Positions 30,950-41,592 of a stretch of 64,000 nt of DNA are shown one piece after another (the stretch's first letter is position 1; each line of letters begins with the position of its first letter). The position numbers were made by a program, and so were the translations under genes. The notes beneath the pieces were generated by a model that made no database searches, was not told the DNA's origin, and saw only the letters and a list, made by a program, of their open reading frames with translations. Source of the stretch: Symbiodinium natans (taxonomy: Eukaryota; Sar; Dinophyceae; Suessiales; Symbiodiniaceae); assembly GCA_905221605.1 (NCBI GenBank), contig CAJNDS010002238.1:228501-292500 (forward strand). Direction: 5' to 3'.

Positions 30950-32115
30950 CCCAGAGGTATACCCTGATGCCTTGAGACAAGTATCCCGCGGATGTGGGCA
31001 AGCGTGCTATCGTGCAGGCCTGATTTCGAGAATTTTCGAGACAGGTCCTTCTGTCCATGGTTTCCTCGGCAGCGTGCTCACGTTGCGCGGTCAGAAGGGA
31101 AAAAGGAGGTTGTTCTGGTACATGTTCGAGCTTTCGGCATACCGCAAGATCGGCCCAACTGGGCGGATCGTTTTTGCACCGATCCGGTAAGGGAAGTACA
31201 GTGTGCCAATGACCTTGACAATGCTGCCACGGATGCGTTTTCTGATTGCGTGGAAGGCAAGAAGTGAAGGTGCTGGTAAGTCTCCATGTTCCTCCACTGT
31301 GTGCTTGCAACTTGCAACACCACTCTTGCTTTCGCTCCAAGCATCCTGGTTGCCTTCCCCTTGGTTTCCAGCTGCTCTGGCTCTTCTTGTCTTTGCTTGC
31401 CCGCACGTAGTTTCACCAAGTACGACCCCGACATGCCGTAGCCCGGAACCCTTCGGGAAGATCTAGAAGACAGGGGGTTCCGGACTTCGAAGCCTTCACG
31501 TAAACCCCTAGAAAGCTGTTAGAAAACCTCCAGTCCCCCGCGAGGTGGAGCACCGTTTCCGGCGCGACAGCACGGAGCTGTGCGCTTGCATGGGGGCTGC
31601 GGGTTGCTTGAGGGACCGCGGCTTCGCGGCTTCCCTCCACGGTTTTGGGGGGTTTGAAGGGGGTCCCACATTCCACACGCCCGCAAGTCCTAAGGCTTAG
31701 TCACGATGAGCAACAATGAACTGTGCATCTGATAAACTTACCGACATAGATGTAGTTAGGATATGTAGTCGGCTTGAGTTGGAGGGGATTGTCCGACCTG
31801 TAGACTTACTGGCCCTGCAAGCAGTCCAAGACCAGTCCGGAGCCAGTTCAGGTACTTCGAGCTGTTGGAGCCGTTCTGCCGCACCTTCCACGTTTCCAAC
31901 AGCAGGTTCCTGGGTGGCGGAGGATTGAGTCGATTTGCGCCAGTGGTCGAGTAGGTACCCCGGATAGCCTTGTAGGGGTGGCCTGAGAAGACCTTCCGTG
32001 GGAGTCGGCATCCAGGGGACAGCACGCTCCCTCTTTCCAAGAGGTCATCGTCAGGTCCGCTTGCAGGGGCTCCTACGCCCGAAGCTCTTCACCCGCAGAA
32101 GCCCTGAGCGCTTAG
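30950..32115. other. Ambiguous region with open frames on both strands
   Basis: Open + frames at 30972-31267 and 31716-31928 (the latter reading VVRICSRLELEGIVRP) overlap open - frames. No repeat or telomere-type array is present. I cannot choose a gene model. Confidence 0.3.
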
Positions 32116-32120
32116 CTTTC

Positions 32121-32160
32121 CTAAACCCTAAACCCTAAACCCTAAACCCTAAACCCTTAA
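32121..32160 (-). repeat. CCCTAAA array
   Basis: Five units about 30 nt 5' of an exon. Confidence 0.9.
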
Positions 32161-32190
32161 CCCGTAAGCCCCGAAGCCCACGGGACGCAG

Positions 32191-32262
32191 CCCGACGGGA
32201 GGCGCTATGTAGCGCCGCTGGAGGCGGACCTTGCTGCGTGCGAGGACTTCAACTACAGCAAG
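32191..32262 (+). CDS. Micro-exon, phase 0-0
   Basis: ACGGGACGCAG precedes 24 codons beginning PDGRRYVAPLEADLAAC and ending EDFNYSK, then GTGCGT. The frame is also open upstream (HGTQ). Confidence 0.65.
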
Positions 32263-32399
32263 GTGCGTCGGGCTTTCGGGGGCTTGGGTGTTTGTTAATG
32301 TTTGCCGGGGGGGGTGGGGTGTGTTGGGGTAACATAGGGCCTCGGCTCACAGGGTGTTGGGGTTGCGAGGTGGGGGCAGTGTTTCTCAAGCAGTCGCCG

Positions 32400-32714
32400 T
32401 GGAAAAATCCTGCTACCCTAAGGGGATTCACTTCATTAGCCAAGAAATACATATGGAAACCGAGACCAGAATTTTCTGAAATTCGCTGTGTAGATTACTT
32501 GCATGCACACTGTCAGACCGAATTTCGAAAAAGCATCGCGCGCCTGCGCAATCGAAACAACACCGCGGTTGTCTTTAAGTCTGAAAAGCAAACGTTTTGC
32601 TGCACCGATCGTCTTGGCAACCTTCCCATGCAAAAATGTAGGTATTATAAGGGTTGGTGGTCTCTTCAAGTAGAGTTTCTGTCTTCTGGGGCATGTATTC
32701 GGGGCTCTTATTAG
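32400..32714 (+). other. Open frame of uncertain status
   Basis: Open + frame with SLAKKYIWKPRPEFSEI and TAVVFKSEKQTFCC ends TAG near 32712. The - strand is open as well. No splice signals or family recognised. Confidence 0.25.
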
Positions 32715-32781
32715 GGTATCTAGGGGCTACATTAAGGTATAAGGGCAACAGATAAAGAGGCCACCGGCCTTTATAGTGTAG

Positions 32782-32868
32782 GTAACCATGAAGAACGAAA
32801 CGGATGGATGGGAGCGCCTCGAGCTTGAGCAATTCGCGTTGGCAGCCTGCAATCCAAACCTCACAAGA
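32782..32868 (+). CDS. Micro-exon, phase 0-0
   Basis: TATAGTGTAG-G opens 29 codons, VTMKNETDGWERLELEQF then ALAACNPNLTR, followed by GTAGAC. An internal ATG at 32788 could be a start. Confidence 0.55.
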
Positions 32869-33270
32869 GTAGACGCAGAAGCGCACCCTCCCCGCCCCGG
32901 CCCAAAACCCCCAGTACAAACTTGTTTTCACGTTGCCGCCGATATAGAGCCTCCGCTCGTAGGGTGGTGCAGATTGCGTAGAGTTTAGCGCCTTTTGGGT
33001 CTGCTACAGGATTGTCTGCAGCATCTGCGAGAACCCTGAACATTGTGTGACAGGTATGCACTTGTTTCTGCTGATTGAGGGTCTTGCAGTGTAGGTGCTT
33101 TTGCGGTCGTGGTTTGCCCGCGCCAATGGGCCTGAATGCGGGGCGTACTTTCCAGGCTTCGTTGATACAGTATGGTGGTGAAGTCGAGCCTGAACCTTGC
33201 ACCTTAAAGCCACAGCCTTGAAGAAAGCACTAGCCCCCATTAAGCTAAGAGCCCCCTTGAAACGACCCAG

Positions 33271-33303
33271 GCGGCCATTCGCTTCTCGCGGAAGCTGAAG
33301 AAG
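33271..33303 (+). CDS. Micro-exon, basic, phase 0-0
   Basis: AACGACCCAG-G precedes AAIRFSRKLKK, then GCAACG (GC donor). Confidence 0.55.
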
Positions 33304-33439
33304 GCAACGGTCCGTCTTGAGATGCTTTGAGGGGCCTTTGGGGCCTTTGGCCTTGTTTGGGAGTTTCGGGGAGGCTTGCTGGGGCACAGTCGTGCTGCAT
33401 TCCAACGCGAGCTGCGCGTGGGTTGGGCGCGTGGCGTGT

Positions 33440-33545
33440 GACGCCCGAGGAGGCAGTTTCTGCAAAGCTTCACGCCCAAATCCTACACGAGCCTGGCTGT
33501 GAACAGCTCATAGCAGACACGATGGAGGCTTTTGGCGCTTATAGG
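33440..33545 (+). CDS. Candidate exon
   Basis: Open frame VTPEEAVSAKLHAQILHE, then EQLIADTMEAFGAYR, followed by GTTTAT. The start is unresolved; the acceptor may be GAGGCAG at 33455. Confidence 0.5.
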
Positions 33546-33704
33546 GTTTATGGGATCTTGACAAGGAGACAGGGGCTTGCCAGTTCTTTGCGAGGCTTGC
33601 TTATTTGAGGACACAAGTCGGGGGAAACCCCTCAGACCCCTCCCCTTGAAACCTAACACCCTCAAGATAGATATCTTACAGGCATAGGTATCACCATACA
33701 TACA

Positions 33705-33772
33705 AAATGTATATATATATATATATATATGTATACGCATACATACACATATGTGTATATATATATATATGG
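33705..33772. repeat. TA/TATACA microsatellite
   Basis: Alternating TA and CATACA units. Confidence 0.9.
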
Positions 33773-34100
33773 GTTTATATGTTCGTTGATACCAAAACCC
33801 AAGGCAGGGAACCTTATGTTGAAAACACAGTGTTGGTAATCTGTTTCCGGGCATGCAGGACCACGTCGTCGCTGGACTGCGAGTGCTGGCTCGGCCCTGA
33901 AAACGGCATGGGGAATCCAGCGCACGGGGGGTTTAGGGGCTGTGCTATTCTAGGGGCGGCGCACAGCACCGCAGACTTCCGTGCGTGGGCTTGGTTCCGA
34001 GTTGCAAGAGCCCTTGCGGTTGTCGGAGCGCGGCAAGCAAGACTGTAAAGGGATCCGATGTCCGAAGGCGCCGTTCCATGCCCTCCTCCCAAGCAGTGTC

Positions 34101-34128
34101 CTATATATATATATATATATATATATAC
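34101..34128. repeat. (TA)n microsatellite
   Basis: Thirteen TA dinucleotides. Open frames 34270-34490 are unsupported. Confidence 0.9.
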
Positions 34129-34578
34129 ACTCTAGACTCTGAACTCTAAGCCCTAAACCTGCGCGGTATGATCTCTGGTCAGCTCCTCAATTCTTTGCGT
34201 TATGCTAAATCTAAAGGGGGCCGTGTACAACACCCCAGAGAGAACTCCCAATAGGTGCCTTTGCTTCAATGGGATGCGTGGCTCCCGGGATCCAACTTCC
34301 GAGTGCTTCTGCTGAGCCTGCCTTGGTCCAGGTCATCCAAATTGGGGAGGCCATGTCGCAGGGAAGGCAGGACCATGGCAGCTCCCCAAGCACCGGACTG
34401 CAACACAGGTTGATGGGCATTGTGCAGACGCGGAGTAGCATGTGCAATTCCAGTGAATTTGGGTTTCCATCAGTGCTAGCACCGTGACTCAGCTAGCCCT
34501 CAGACCCTATCCCTGAAGTTGCTCGGACTTGGTTCAAAGGCCTGGCCCTCCCATGCTCACTGAGCCCGCGGCAGGCAG

Positions 34579-34644
34579 ATGTCGTTGGACTTCACGATCG
34601 GGAAGCTCTTAACACGAGATCATGAAGCCCGCTTCGTGCACGAA
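34579..34644 (+). CDS. Candidate exon, phase 0-0
   Basis: GCGGCAGGCAG precedes 22 codons MSLDFTIGKLLTRDHEAR then FVHE, with GCCCAG as a possible GC donor. Confidence 0.5.
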
Positions 34645-34761
34645 GCCCAGCCAACAGGCTGCCCCGAAGTCCCAGAATCCTGAAACTCTAAAGCTGTCTT
34701 TTTTCCCTTTTTTGTCCCCGGCATTCAACTGCCCACTTTGGCATGCTGGTGCCGGATGCAG

Positions 34762-34828
34762 AGAGGGCCCACTCCGCACGCCAATGCGAGCAGCTTCCCT
34801 ACCCATGGACTTCCCACCGGCCCTCAAG
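34762..34828 (+). CDS. Candidate exon
   Basis: After CCGGATGCAG two frames are open; one reads RAHSARQCEQLPYPWTS. It ends TCAAG before GCCAAG (GC donor), and TTTAGGG repeats begin at 34845. Confidence 0.5.
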
Positions 34829-34844
34829 GCCAAGCCTGATTTAG

Positions 34845-34903
34845 AGTTTAGGGTTTAGGGTTTAGGGTTTAGGGTTTAGGGTTTAGGGTTTAGGGTTTAG
34901 GGT
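34845..34903 (+). repeat. TTTAGGG array
   Basis: Eight units. Confidence 0.95.
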
Positions 34904-34905
34904 TC

Positions 34906-34923
34906 CCATAATCATTATGGGTT
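34906..34923. other. Short palindrome
   Basis: CCCATAATCATTATGGG, an inverted repeat with a one-base centre directly after the array. From 34924 to 35310 an open + frame exists (35157 onward) without a clear start. Confidence 0.5.
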
Positions 34924-35317
34924 GAGGGCCCAAACCTGCAACCCAGGAGTCAACGCTGGAATCCACACATGAGTTATACTTTCAACCTCTTCATTTGGGT
35001 CTGGATTATCCTCCCCTTGCGGACCATGGGCTTGTAGGCTTCTCGAATTCGCCGGTTGGTTCAGGGATGCGGTCTCCAAGGTTCTCGGCAGAAGCGCAGC
35101 CCTCTCCTCAGATGACCTGGAATACGGGGCTGAGGGCTTAAGGACCTCGCCGTCGGATGCCATACCTGAAGAGTACAGGGGGATACAAGGGCTTTCTTAA
35201 AGTAACCCTTGCTAAGGCCCTAGAAGGCCTTGGGAGAATCTTAACGGGGCCAGTGCGTCTGCAAGCCCGCCACGAGCTTAGGCAGGGCCTCTTGGAGGGG
35301 CATCCCATGCCCTGCAG

Positions 35318-35355
35318 GCGCGGTTCCGGTGGGACCCCGGTCGAGGCCGCAAGAG
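35318..35355 (+). CDS. Micro-exon with consensus GTGAGT donor
   Basis: TGCCCTGCAG-G opens ARFRWDPGRGRK before GTGAGT. A longer exon, open since about 35175 in another frame (LAKALEGLGRILTGPV), shares the same donor. Confidence 0.55.
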
Positions 35356-35452
35356 GTGAGTTTTTATAGAAGGCCTTCCTTCTTGCCCTTATAACGATGC
35401 TCAGACTTTCATCCTTGCCGCCTAAGAGGCGTAGACATACAGAGCTGGCGGC

Positions 35453-35642
35453 CTAAACCCTAAAACCCTAAAACCATAAACCCTAAACCCTAAAAGACCA
35501 AAACTCTAAACCCTACAAAACGCAAACCCTAAACCCTAAACCCTAAACCCTAAACCCTAAACCCTAAACCCTAAACCCTAAACCCTAAACCCTAAACCCT
35601 AAACCCTAAACCCTAAACCCTAAACCCTAAACCCTAAACCCC
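35453..35642 (-). repeat. Long CCCTAAA array
   Basis: About 25 units, the last 17 perfect. Ends at the acceptor CCCCCAG. Confidence 0.97.
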
Positions 35643-35645
35643 CAG

Positions 35646-35727
35646 AAGATTCCCGACTCCCTGGGGACCGAAGTTGCCCGCAGGGCGCCCGAAGCGGCGT
35701 GGGAGGCCTCCGGCAACGGCCAGCAAG
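35646..35727 (+). CDS. Exon between opposite arrays
   Basis: Frame KIPDSLGTEVARRAPEAA, then WEASGNGQQ, ends CAAG before GCGCGG (GC donor). The acceptor is the last C-rich heptamer of the upstream array. Confidence 0.6.
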
Positions 35728-35744
35728 GCGCGGTTCTGGATTTT

Positions 35745-35940
35745 GGGTTTAGGGTTTAGGGTTTAGGGTTCTGGGTTTCTGGGTTTCTGGGTTTCTGGGG
35801 TTTCTGGGTTTTCGATGGGGTTTCGATGGGGTTTCGATGGGGTTTCGATGGGGTTTCGATGGGGTTTCTGGGGTTTCAGGGTTTCAGGGTTTCAGGGTTG
35901 TAGGGTTTCAGGATTTCAGGGTTTTTGGGTTTCATGGTTC
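35745..35940 (+). repeat. TTTAGGG, TTTCTGGG, TTTCGATGGGG, TTTCAGGG blocks
   Basis: Each variant forms its own small homogeneous block, e.g. six TTTCGATGGGG units near 35815-35870. Confidence 0.95.
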
Positions 35941-36443
35941 CAGGGCTTTGAGGATGTTGGGGTTTAGGCAGGGGCTTAACAAATCCATGTGCGCGTATTC
36001 CTTGCGGGCTGACCCTGGGATGAGTCACGTCGCTTGTAATTGCGTGAGTGTGATCGTCGCAGGTTTCCCGGGCGATACCCCCTGGCTTCTCCTCCTTGCT
36101 GCATACTCGTATGGGGGGTTTCCGAGACTAGGGGTACCCTTCTTGGGGGTTCCTTGACGGGGCTTCTATTCTATTTTGGGGGAAAAGAGGGGTAGCCCTA
36201 TGTTGGGAAATGCCCGTATCTTCTCTCGACCTACGAAGACCTAACTCTAACCACTTCGCCGAAAGCGCTAAGACGGCTCCCTCCTCTCTTCAACCTAGAA
36301 CTTCACACCCCAAACTTGGGATGTCTCCCCTCCAACAGTCCCTAATGGGCATTACTACTATCACCCCTACTTGAGGACTCTTAGTACAAAGGGGAACACC
36401 CAACCCGCAACAGGAGAGGCGGCGGCCCCGCTGCCAAGCCCAG

Positions 36444-36496
36444 AAGAGAGCAGCGCTGGCCTCGTTTCGACTCGAAAGCCACGGAAGCTTCAACGG
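36444..36496 (+). CDS. Micro-exon
   Basis: CCAAGCCCAG precedes KRAALASFRLESHGSFN, then GTTTTT. TTTAGGG variants begin about 30 nt later. Confidence 0.5.
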
Positions 36497-36524
36497 GTTT
36501 TTGGGGCCCATTCTTAAGGCCTTA

Positions 36525-36560
36525 TAGGGTTTAGGGGATTTAGGGTTTCGGGTTTAGGGC
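36525..36560 (+). repeat. TTTAGGG variants
   Basis: Four units. Confidence 0.85.
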
Positions 36561-36749
36561 CCTTTTTGTAGGGGGGCCTTGGTCAGGATGCAGGTTGAAA
36601 AGAAGGACCACATATCAGGGACCCTACTTGCGGGAAGCAAGCAAACCTTCATGATTCTGATTGTTTTTTTGTGTTTTTATTGTTATGAGTCGTTCCACTA
36701 TATCTATTGTCACGAAAGCTAGCCTCTGAGGAGCTAGCGGAGTATCTTA

Positions 36750-37000
36750 CTTAATGTTGACTTCGCATTAATAACCCCCCCCCCCTTGATTGATCAATCT
36801 CTCCGGCCAGGGCCTCCTCAATTATATTCGCCTAAATCCTGGTAGGACGTACTATTAGTTTTAGTATTAGGTAGTAGCACCACGCCCGTAAAAAAAAATT
36901 CCGGGCTGGATTTTATAATTGTGGGGGGTTACATTATTGTGTTCCGGCAGCTGGATTTTACAATTGTAGCGGGAATCATTAATGTGAAGTCAACATTAAG
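36750..37000. mobile_element. MITE-like element, family D
   Basis: A 251-bp segment with terminal inverted repeats CTTAATGTTGACTTCGCATT and its complement (one mismatch). It is AT-rich and contains two copies of GCTGGATTTTAYAATTGT. No target-site duplication is evident. No coding capacity. Confidence 0.7.
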
Positions 37001-37290
37001 CGAAGCTTACAACCAGATAGGTATACAGGGCCCCCGGAGGCTCCGCCACGAAAAGCAGCAAACCTGGTCGATTTCCGGTGCCGAAACGCATGTTTTGGGG
37101 AAACGGGCTGGTGTTCATTTTTTTGTATATTGGTCACATGAACACCGTTTTCTGCGGATCCCAGGGGGTTCCATCAAGCAACCTGGGCCTTCCCCCCTGT
37201 ACGGTTCCTCTGGACTCCCTATGCTAGCCGAATTCCGACCGCTCTTGCACACTGCCCAGCCTTGGCGTGCGGTAAAAAAGTGACACGGCC
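37001..37290 (+). other. Open frame of uncertain status
   Basis: Frame through VHFFVYWSHEHRFLRIPG ends TGA near 37283. The - strand is open too. No splice edges. Confidence 0.25.
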
Positions 37291-37518
37291 TGCTGACTTT
37301 GCGTGTGCCTGCTGGGCTGCACGCCTTCGTTCCTGGTGAATGCTCTTCCATCGGGGTACCTTAACTAGCTTTCGTCCCAGGCCCTCACCCCCAAGTTAAA
37401 CTCATTTAAAAATATGGGGAATATCAGTCTGAATATTGGAGATAGGTCCAACCCAGTTACTCGGGCCCATGGCACAGGCCCGTAACCAAATGGTCTGCAC
37501 AGTCCTTTGGGAATTAAT

Positions 37519-37622
37519 TTGGGGTTGGGGTTTAGGGTTTTTGGGTTTTAGGGTTTAGGGTTTTAGGGTTGTAGGGTTTAGGTTTTAGGTTTTAGGATTT
37601 TAGGGTTTTAGGGTTTAGGGTT
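37519..37622 (+). repeat. TTTAGGG/TTTTAGGG array
   Basis: Fourteen irregular units. Confidence 0.9.
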
Positions 37623-37800
37623 CGGCTGACTTATAGGGATTCGGGGACGGCATGACCAGCAGAGCCATGTGACGGTCCAGCTGCCTCGCCACGGTGTATC
37701 TCTCCCGCTTCCTCTCGGATAAACCCTACAAAACCCTACAAACCCTGTAAACCTCATAAGCCCTATAAACCCCATAAGCCCGCCACAGAATATGACGCAG

Positions 37801-37851
37801 AGCAGACGAGGAGTTAAGTTCCCGAGATCCGAGTCTCAAAGCCGTGGTAAG
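37801..37851 (+). CDS. Exon 5' of a 56-nt intron, phase 0-0
   Basis: TATGACGCAG precedes 17 codons SRRGVKFPRSESQSRGK, then GTGAGC. Ser/Arg/Lys-rich. The next exon follows after a compact, conventional intron. Confidence 0.65.
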
Positions 37852-37907
37852 GTGAGCGAGGTAGGCGTGGCTCCTCTCACCTCTCCATGTCCCCATGTCC
37901 CGTCCAG
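37852..37907 (+). other. Short conventional GT-AG intron
   Basis: GTGAGC at the 5' end, a CT-rich tract (CTCCTCTCACCTCTCC) and GTCCAG-G at the 3' end. 56 nt, no telomere-type repeat. Removing it joins two phase-0 frames. Confidence 0.6.
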
Positions 37908-37967
37908 GCGCGCTGCCACAGCCGCGAAGAAGGAGTGGGGCGCTGGGAGCGAGCGGTTGGGCATTCA
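37908..37967 (+). CDS. Exon 3' of the short intron
   Basis: Frame ARCHSREEGVGRWERAV then GHS. It ends at GAGCGAGCG before GTTGGG or at TTCAG before GATGTA. Confidence 0.55.
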
Positions 37968-39183
37968 GGATGTAGTTTGACACTGCAGAGAGGCCGCGGA
38001 ACCCTGGCATTGTTACCAGGACTCCAAACTACATCCTGTACCCTTCAGCGCTCTCAATTGAGTTTCGATCAGAAGTCGGTGTTCCGAAGCCTCTGCACTG
38101 TCATGTGGAATGGTCGGAGGGGTCACTCAACCAGGTCCGATTCCTAAGGTTTTTGGGTAACCTTTTACCGTCAGTCTGAGGCTATTGGCAACCAAAGAAG
38201 AAGCCAACAGCCAGGCTCGACTGGGTCTGTCGGGGTTCAGTGTTGTCAGGTCGTAGTCGTAGGGATTGGGCTGATGTCACCAACCCAAGAAGTCCTACTC
38301 AAGCCCCAAGCCGGCTAAGGTTGAAGTTGTTGTGGGGTTTTCTATTATTTGCTCAAGAAGCCCCCCCCACCCAAAAAAAGTATCTTGCCCATTCTACTCT
38401 AACACCCCAACGGGGCCAAAGCGCCCCACATCTCCCCCAAGGGCCCCCACAATATCTACTGCGCTCCCGGAAATTCTTACCTAGCAGTCGGGTAGGTCAC
38501 CTTAGCCTTTTTTTCTTTTGTTTTTTTGGTGGGGGGGGGGGCGCCGGGGGGGGGGGGTTGGTACCCCCTGATTTGGGTCGTAAGTAGCCCCTAACAAGGT
38601 CATGGCCGCTTCTCGAGCTACCCCCCCCCCCCCCCCCCCCCCATGCATGAACACCGATTCAGACAACCCGGTGACCCCTCACCCTTCTCTCCCACATCCG
38701 CTTGTCCCTTGAGGCTGCTGAGGTGCGTAAAGCCGCAGGAGCTGCAGGCGGGGACTGCGGCGCAGTTTGGTTTCAACGCAACTTGGGGGTCTGAAGTGTT
38801 AAATGGTTTCGGGGGGGCGGGCGTCATGGTGTCGGGAGTTCGGGACTGGTGATGTCTGTGACCGTTGCTCCTCTTGGCCCTTGGCTTCAGACCCCTCCCA
38901 GACATGGTTGAGGAGGTGTGATGCTCGGTGCGCGGAATGAGGGCTGTTGGGTGCCGCAAAGCCATGGTGTGCCGCAAGCAAAGAACCCCTCCAAGGCCCC
39001 CCTGGGCGCCGGCACCTGCAAACCTCTGCCTCTCGAGTATTGCTCTCCGCAACCTCAAAAGGCCCGAGCCTGGGCGCCCATTGCTTTGAATCGAACCCCT
39101 GGGCTTCTTCAAGGGCGAGTATCGGGCGTTGCTTTCAGGTGTTCTGTCTGGATTAGTTTTCGCAACGCGCCTTGTCGCCGCAG

Positions 39184-39255
39184 GTAGCCACGCCGCGACC
39201 CTCCACATCAGCCGCCGTCGAGAGGCAGACCTATGTCCGGAGAAGTGGGGGACAG
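39184..39255 (+). CDS. Exon candidate, phase 0-0
   Basis: TTGTCGCCGCAG-G opens 24 codons, VATPRPSTSAAVERQTY then VRRSGGQ, before GATTTG (GA donor). Confidence 0.5.
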
Positions 39256-39295
39256 GATTTGGGGTTGGGCATCTTGGGGTTTAGGTCGGGCACAG

Positions 39296-39319
39296 GAGAA
39301 GGATCAGATCAGCAAGCAG
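39296..39319 (+). CDS. 24-nt micro-exon, phase 0-0
   Basis: CGGGCACAG-G precedes EKDQISKQ, then GTCGTA. The peptide closely matches the end of the exon at 49353-49416. Confidence 0.5.
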
Positions 39320-39639
39320 GTCGTAGTTCTATTGGATGTCATAGGTCTACAGCAGCATCCATGCGATGCGCGACATTATGTTCCGCCTTCAATCAGTTGT
39401 AGGCTCTGGTTTCAAGAAGGCCCCCGGTCACCGCACCCGCCGCTATCATCCAAGAGGAGTCCTCCTCTCCCAAGATGTCAGACCCACTCAGCTCGCTGGT
39501 TCCTCGTAGGGACGCAGGGAATGGGGATGCGTAGCCTGTTAAAAACGGGGACGTCGTTCTTTTTTTTTTGAGGGGGGGGGGGTAACAAAGAAGTTTCCCA
39601 TCTAGGAACACCAGAGTCTAAACCGTCAACTCCCCTAAA

Positions 39640-39705
39640 CCCTAACCCTAAACCCTAACCCTAAACCCTCAACCCTCAACCCCAAACCCTAAACCCTAAA
39701 CCCTG
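39640..39705 (-). repeat. CCCTAAA variant array
   Basis: Nine units with CCCTAA and CCCTCAA forms. Confidence 0.9.
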
Positions 39706-39711
39706 AAGCAG

Positions 39712-39766
39712 CTCTCTTGAGTCCGAGGCCCCCCCAGGGCGTGGCCACGCCTCCGGCGACCGCCAG
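39712..39766 (+). CDS. Micro-exon
   Basis: CCTGAAGCAG precedes SLESEAPPGRGHASGDRQ in phase 1, ending CAG before GCCTTT (GC donor). Confidence 0.5.
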
Positions 39767-39799
39767 GCCTTTTCCTTGAGCCCCAGCCAGATCCCAACA

Positions 39800-39965
39800 G
39801 GGCCTAGGGGCTTAGGGGCCTTTTCGGCTTAGGGGCTTGGGGGCTTAGGGGCTTAGGGGCTTAGGGGCTTTAGGGGTTTAGGGGCTTGGGCATTAGGACT
39901 TCGGGCTTAGGGCGTAGGGCTTAGGGCGCAGGCCTTAGGGCTAAGTAGGGCTTAGGGTTTAGGGC
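39800..39965 (+). repeat. GGCTTAGG(G) array
   Basis: About twenty diverged CTTAGGG/CTTAGGGG units after the exon. Confidence 0.85.
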
Positions 39966-40429
39966 TTTGGGGGGGCTTGAAGTCCTTGAGCTCCTCGACC
40001 CTAATCCCCTTCGACCATGGGAGCTGCGCCTCGCGCGCAACCGAAGGATGGGGATCCCAAGCAGTTCAAGGGCTTGGAGTGGGAGGGCCGGAATCTGTTG
40101 TAAGGAATCCGAGAACAGGACCGGGTCCTGTTGATAAGGCACAGAGACGCTCCGAAGCCACAAGCTTTTCAGCTCGAAAGCCTGCCAGGAGGCCCACTTC
40201 TTTGGGCCCACAGACGCACCCCGGCATAACGTCCAGGGGATTCAGGAAAGGGGCTTTGGGGGTGCGGAGGCTTCGGGTGGTGGGATTTCGGGTTTAGGGG
40301 GGCGTTGGGGGTTGAAGGGCTAGGAGTTGCGGTGGGAGGAATGCGAGAGGGGTGATGTGGTGCTTCGGACATGCCCCTGTAAATTTATTCAGATGAACAG
40401 TAGACCCGGCCAAGCCCTCAAACGAAACC

Positions 40430-40515
40430 CTAATTAAACCCTAAACCCTAAACCCTAAACCCTAAACCCTAAACCCGAAACCCTAAACCCCAAACCCAAA
40501 ACCCTAAACCCTAAC
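40430..40515 (-). repeat. CCCTAAA array
   Basis: Twelve units. The GC-rich frame before it (40020-40285) is open but unassigned. Confidence 0.95.
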
Positions 40516-40523
40516 TCCCCGAG

Positions 40524-40619
40524 AAGAGAGCACTGCACTGCTCATCTTTTGCCGGAGCGGAGGCCGCTTCCCCCACGGCCTGCGACCCGCGCGGGCGAGA
40601 CGCCCATGCAAGATGCCAA
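40524..40619 (+). CDS. Exon between opposite arrays, GTAAGG donor
   Basis: After ACTCCCCGAG, 32 codons beginning KRALHCSSFAGAEAAS and ending GRDAHARCQ are followed by GTAAGG. Phase 0-0. TTTAGGG starts 9 nt after the donor. Confidence 0.6.
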
Positions 40620-40627
40620 GTAAGGAT

Positions 40628-40693
40628 GGGTTTAGGGTTTAGGGTTTAGGGTTTAGGGTTTAGGGTTTAGGGTTTAGGGTTTAGGGTTTAGGG
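40628..40693 (+). repeat. TTTAGGG array
   Basis: Nine perfect units. Confidence 0.97.
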
Positions 40694-41198
40694 GACTCAG
40701 GGCTCTTTTTTTCTCTTGTCGGGCCCTCGAGGGAAAGACGCCCTACAACCCTCGTTGCACGCCCGGAGTCTGGTGCCGGGTTAGGACCTCCGCGATTCTG
40801 GAATTCCGCCTTCTTCTTTCCTGCCTCTGCCTTTCGCCTTTCTCTCACTCTCGCCATCTCCAACCTCTATATCTCTCTATCTCTCTGCTTCACGGTGGCA
40901 CACCCAGAAGTTTCCGAATGTCACGCAGTTGCCGGGTTCAGGTCCTCAGCTGGGACTGGTGGTCGCCGCATTGTAGCCACATTGTGCCGCGTCCACTTGG
41001 ACCTCCTGGGGTGGGGCATGCGTCGCAGAGTCCGGCGAGGTCTCCGAAGCCCACGCTGGCCGCCAAAGGAAAGCAGGCTCGGCTTCGGGGTTCATCGACG
41101 GGGCTCAGCGCACAAGCCCAAGAGTTCTGATGACATCATCCACTCATCCCTTGATGACGATCGTCATAATCACCATAGTAAAGGAGTCACTGCTGCAG

Positions 41199-41230
41199 GC
41201 CTACGAAGAAGAGCAGACGTCGTCGCCCAG
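41199..41230 (+). CDS. Micro-exon
   Basis: CACTGCTGCAG-G precedes AYEEEQTSSP, then CAG before GCCTCC (GC donor). Several overlapping frames are open between 40895 and 41400. Confidence 0.45.
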
Positions 41231-41437
41231 GCCTCCTTGGTTTTGCACTTTCGGCTTTGGGTGGGCAGGGCCCTGGGTTGGGAAGATCTGCACGTGTACC
41301 CCGGGGGGGGGGTGGGGTTGCTTGTAAACCTCTGTTCAGGGCTCTTGGGCTTTTGGGGAGGGCCTTTTTCAGAACCCCCCTCTACAAGCCGAAAGCCCCC
41401 CCAGGCCCCCTAAGCAGCATCGGTTCTCGTCGAGCAG

Positions 41438-41500
41438 GTGCAACGACATCCAGGTCTGCTTGGACCAGTGCCTGGTGCGACACATCAGGCAGCTCGGGGT
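41438..41500 (+). CDS. Candidate exon, Cys-containing
   Basis: After TCGTCGAGCAG-G the frame reads CNDIQVCLDQCLVRHIR. An internal CAG before GTCTGC at 41453 could end it early. Confidence 0.4.
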
Positions 41501-41566
41501 TTTCTTTGTTTTTTTTTTGGGTCACCAAAAACTCGTCGAGGATCCACTTGGAGGGATGCTCAGAAG

Positions 41567-41592
41567 GGCTTAGGGTTCAGGGTTTAGGGTTG
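41567..41592 (+). repeat. Short TTTAGGG array
   Basis: Three units. Confidence 0.85.

Noticed and set aside
30804-31406. 200-codon minus-strand frame
   Set aside because: It is the longest non-repeat minus frame, but overlapping + frames look equally plausible and no splice or start context was found. Left unassigned.
40895-41413. 172-codon + frame
   Set aside because: Other + frames here give better exon-like segments with splice signals. The frame runs through poly-G, so it is probably not a single exon.
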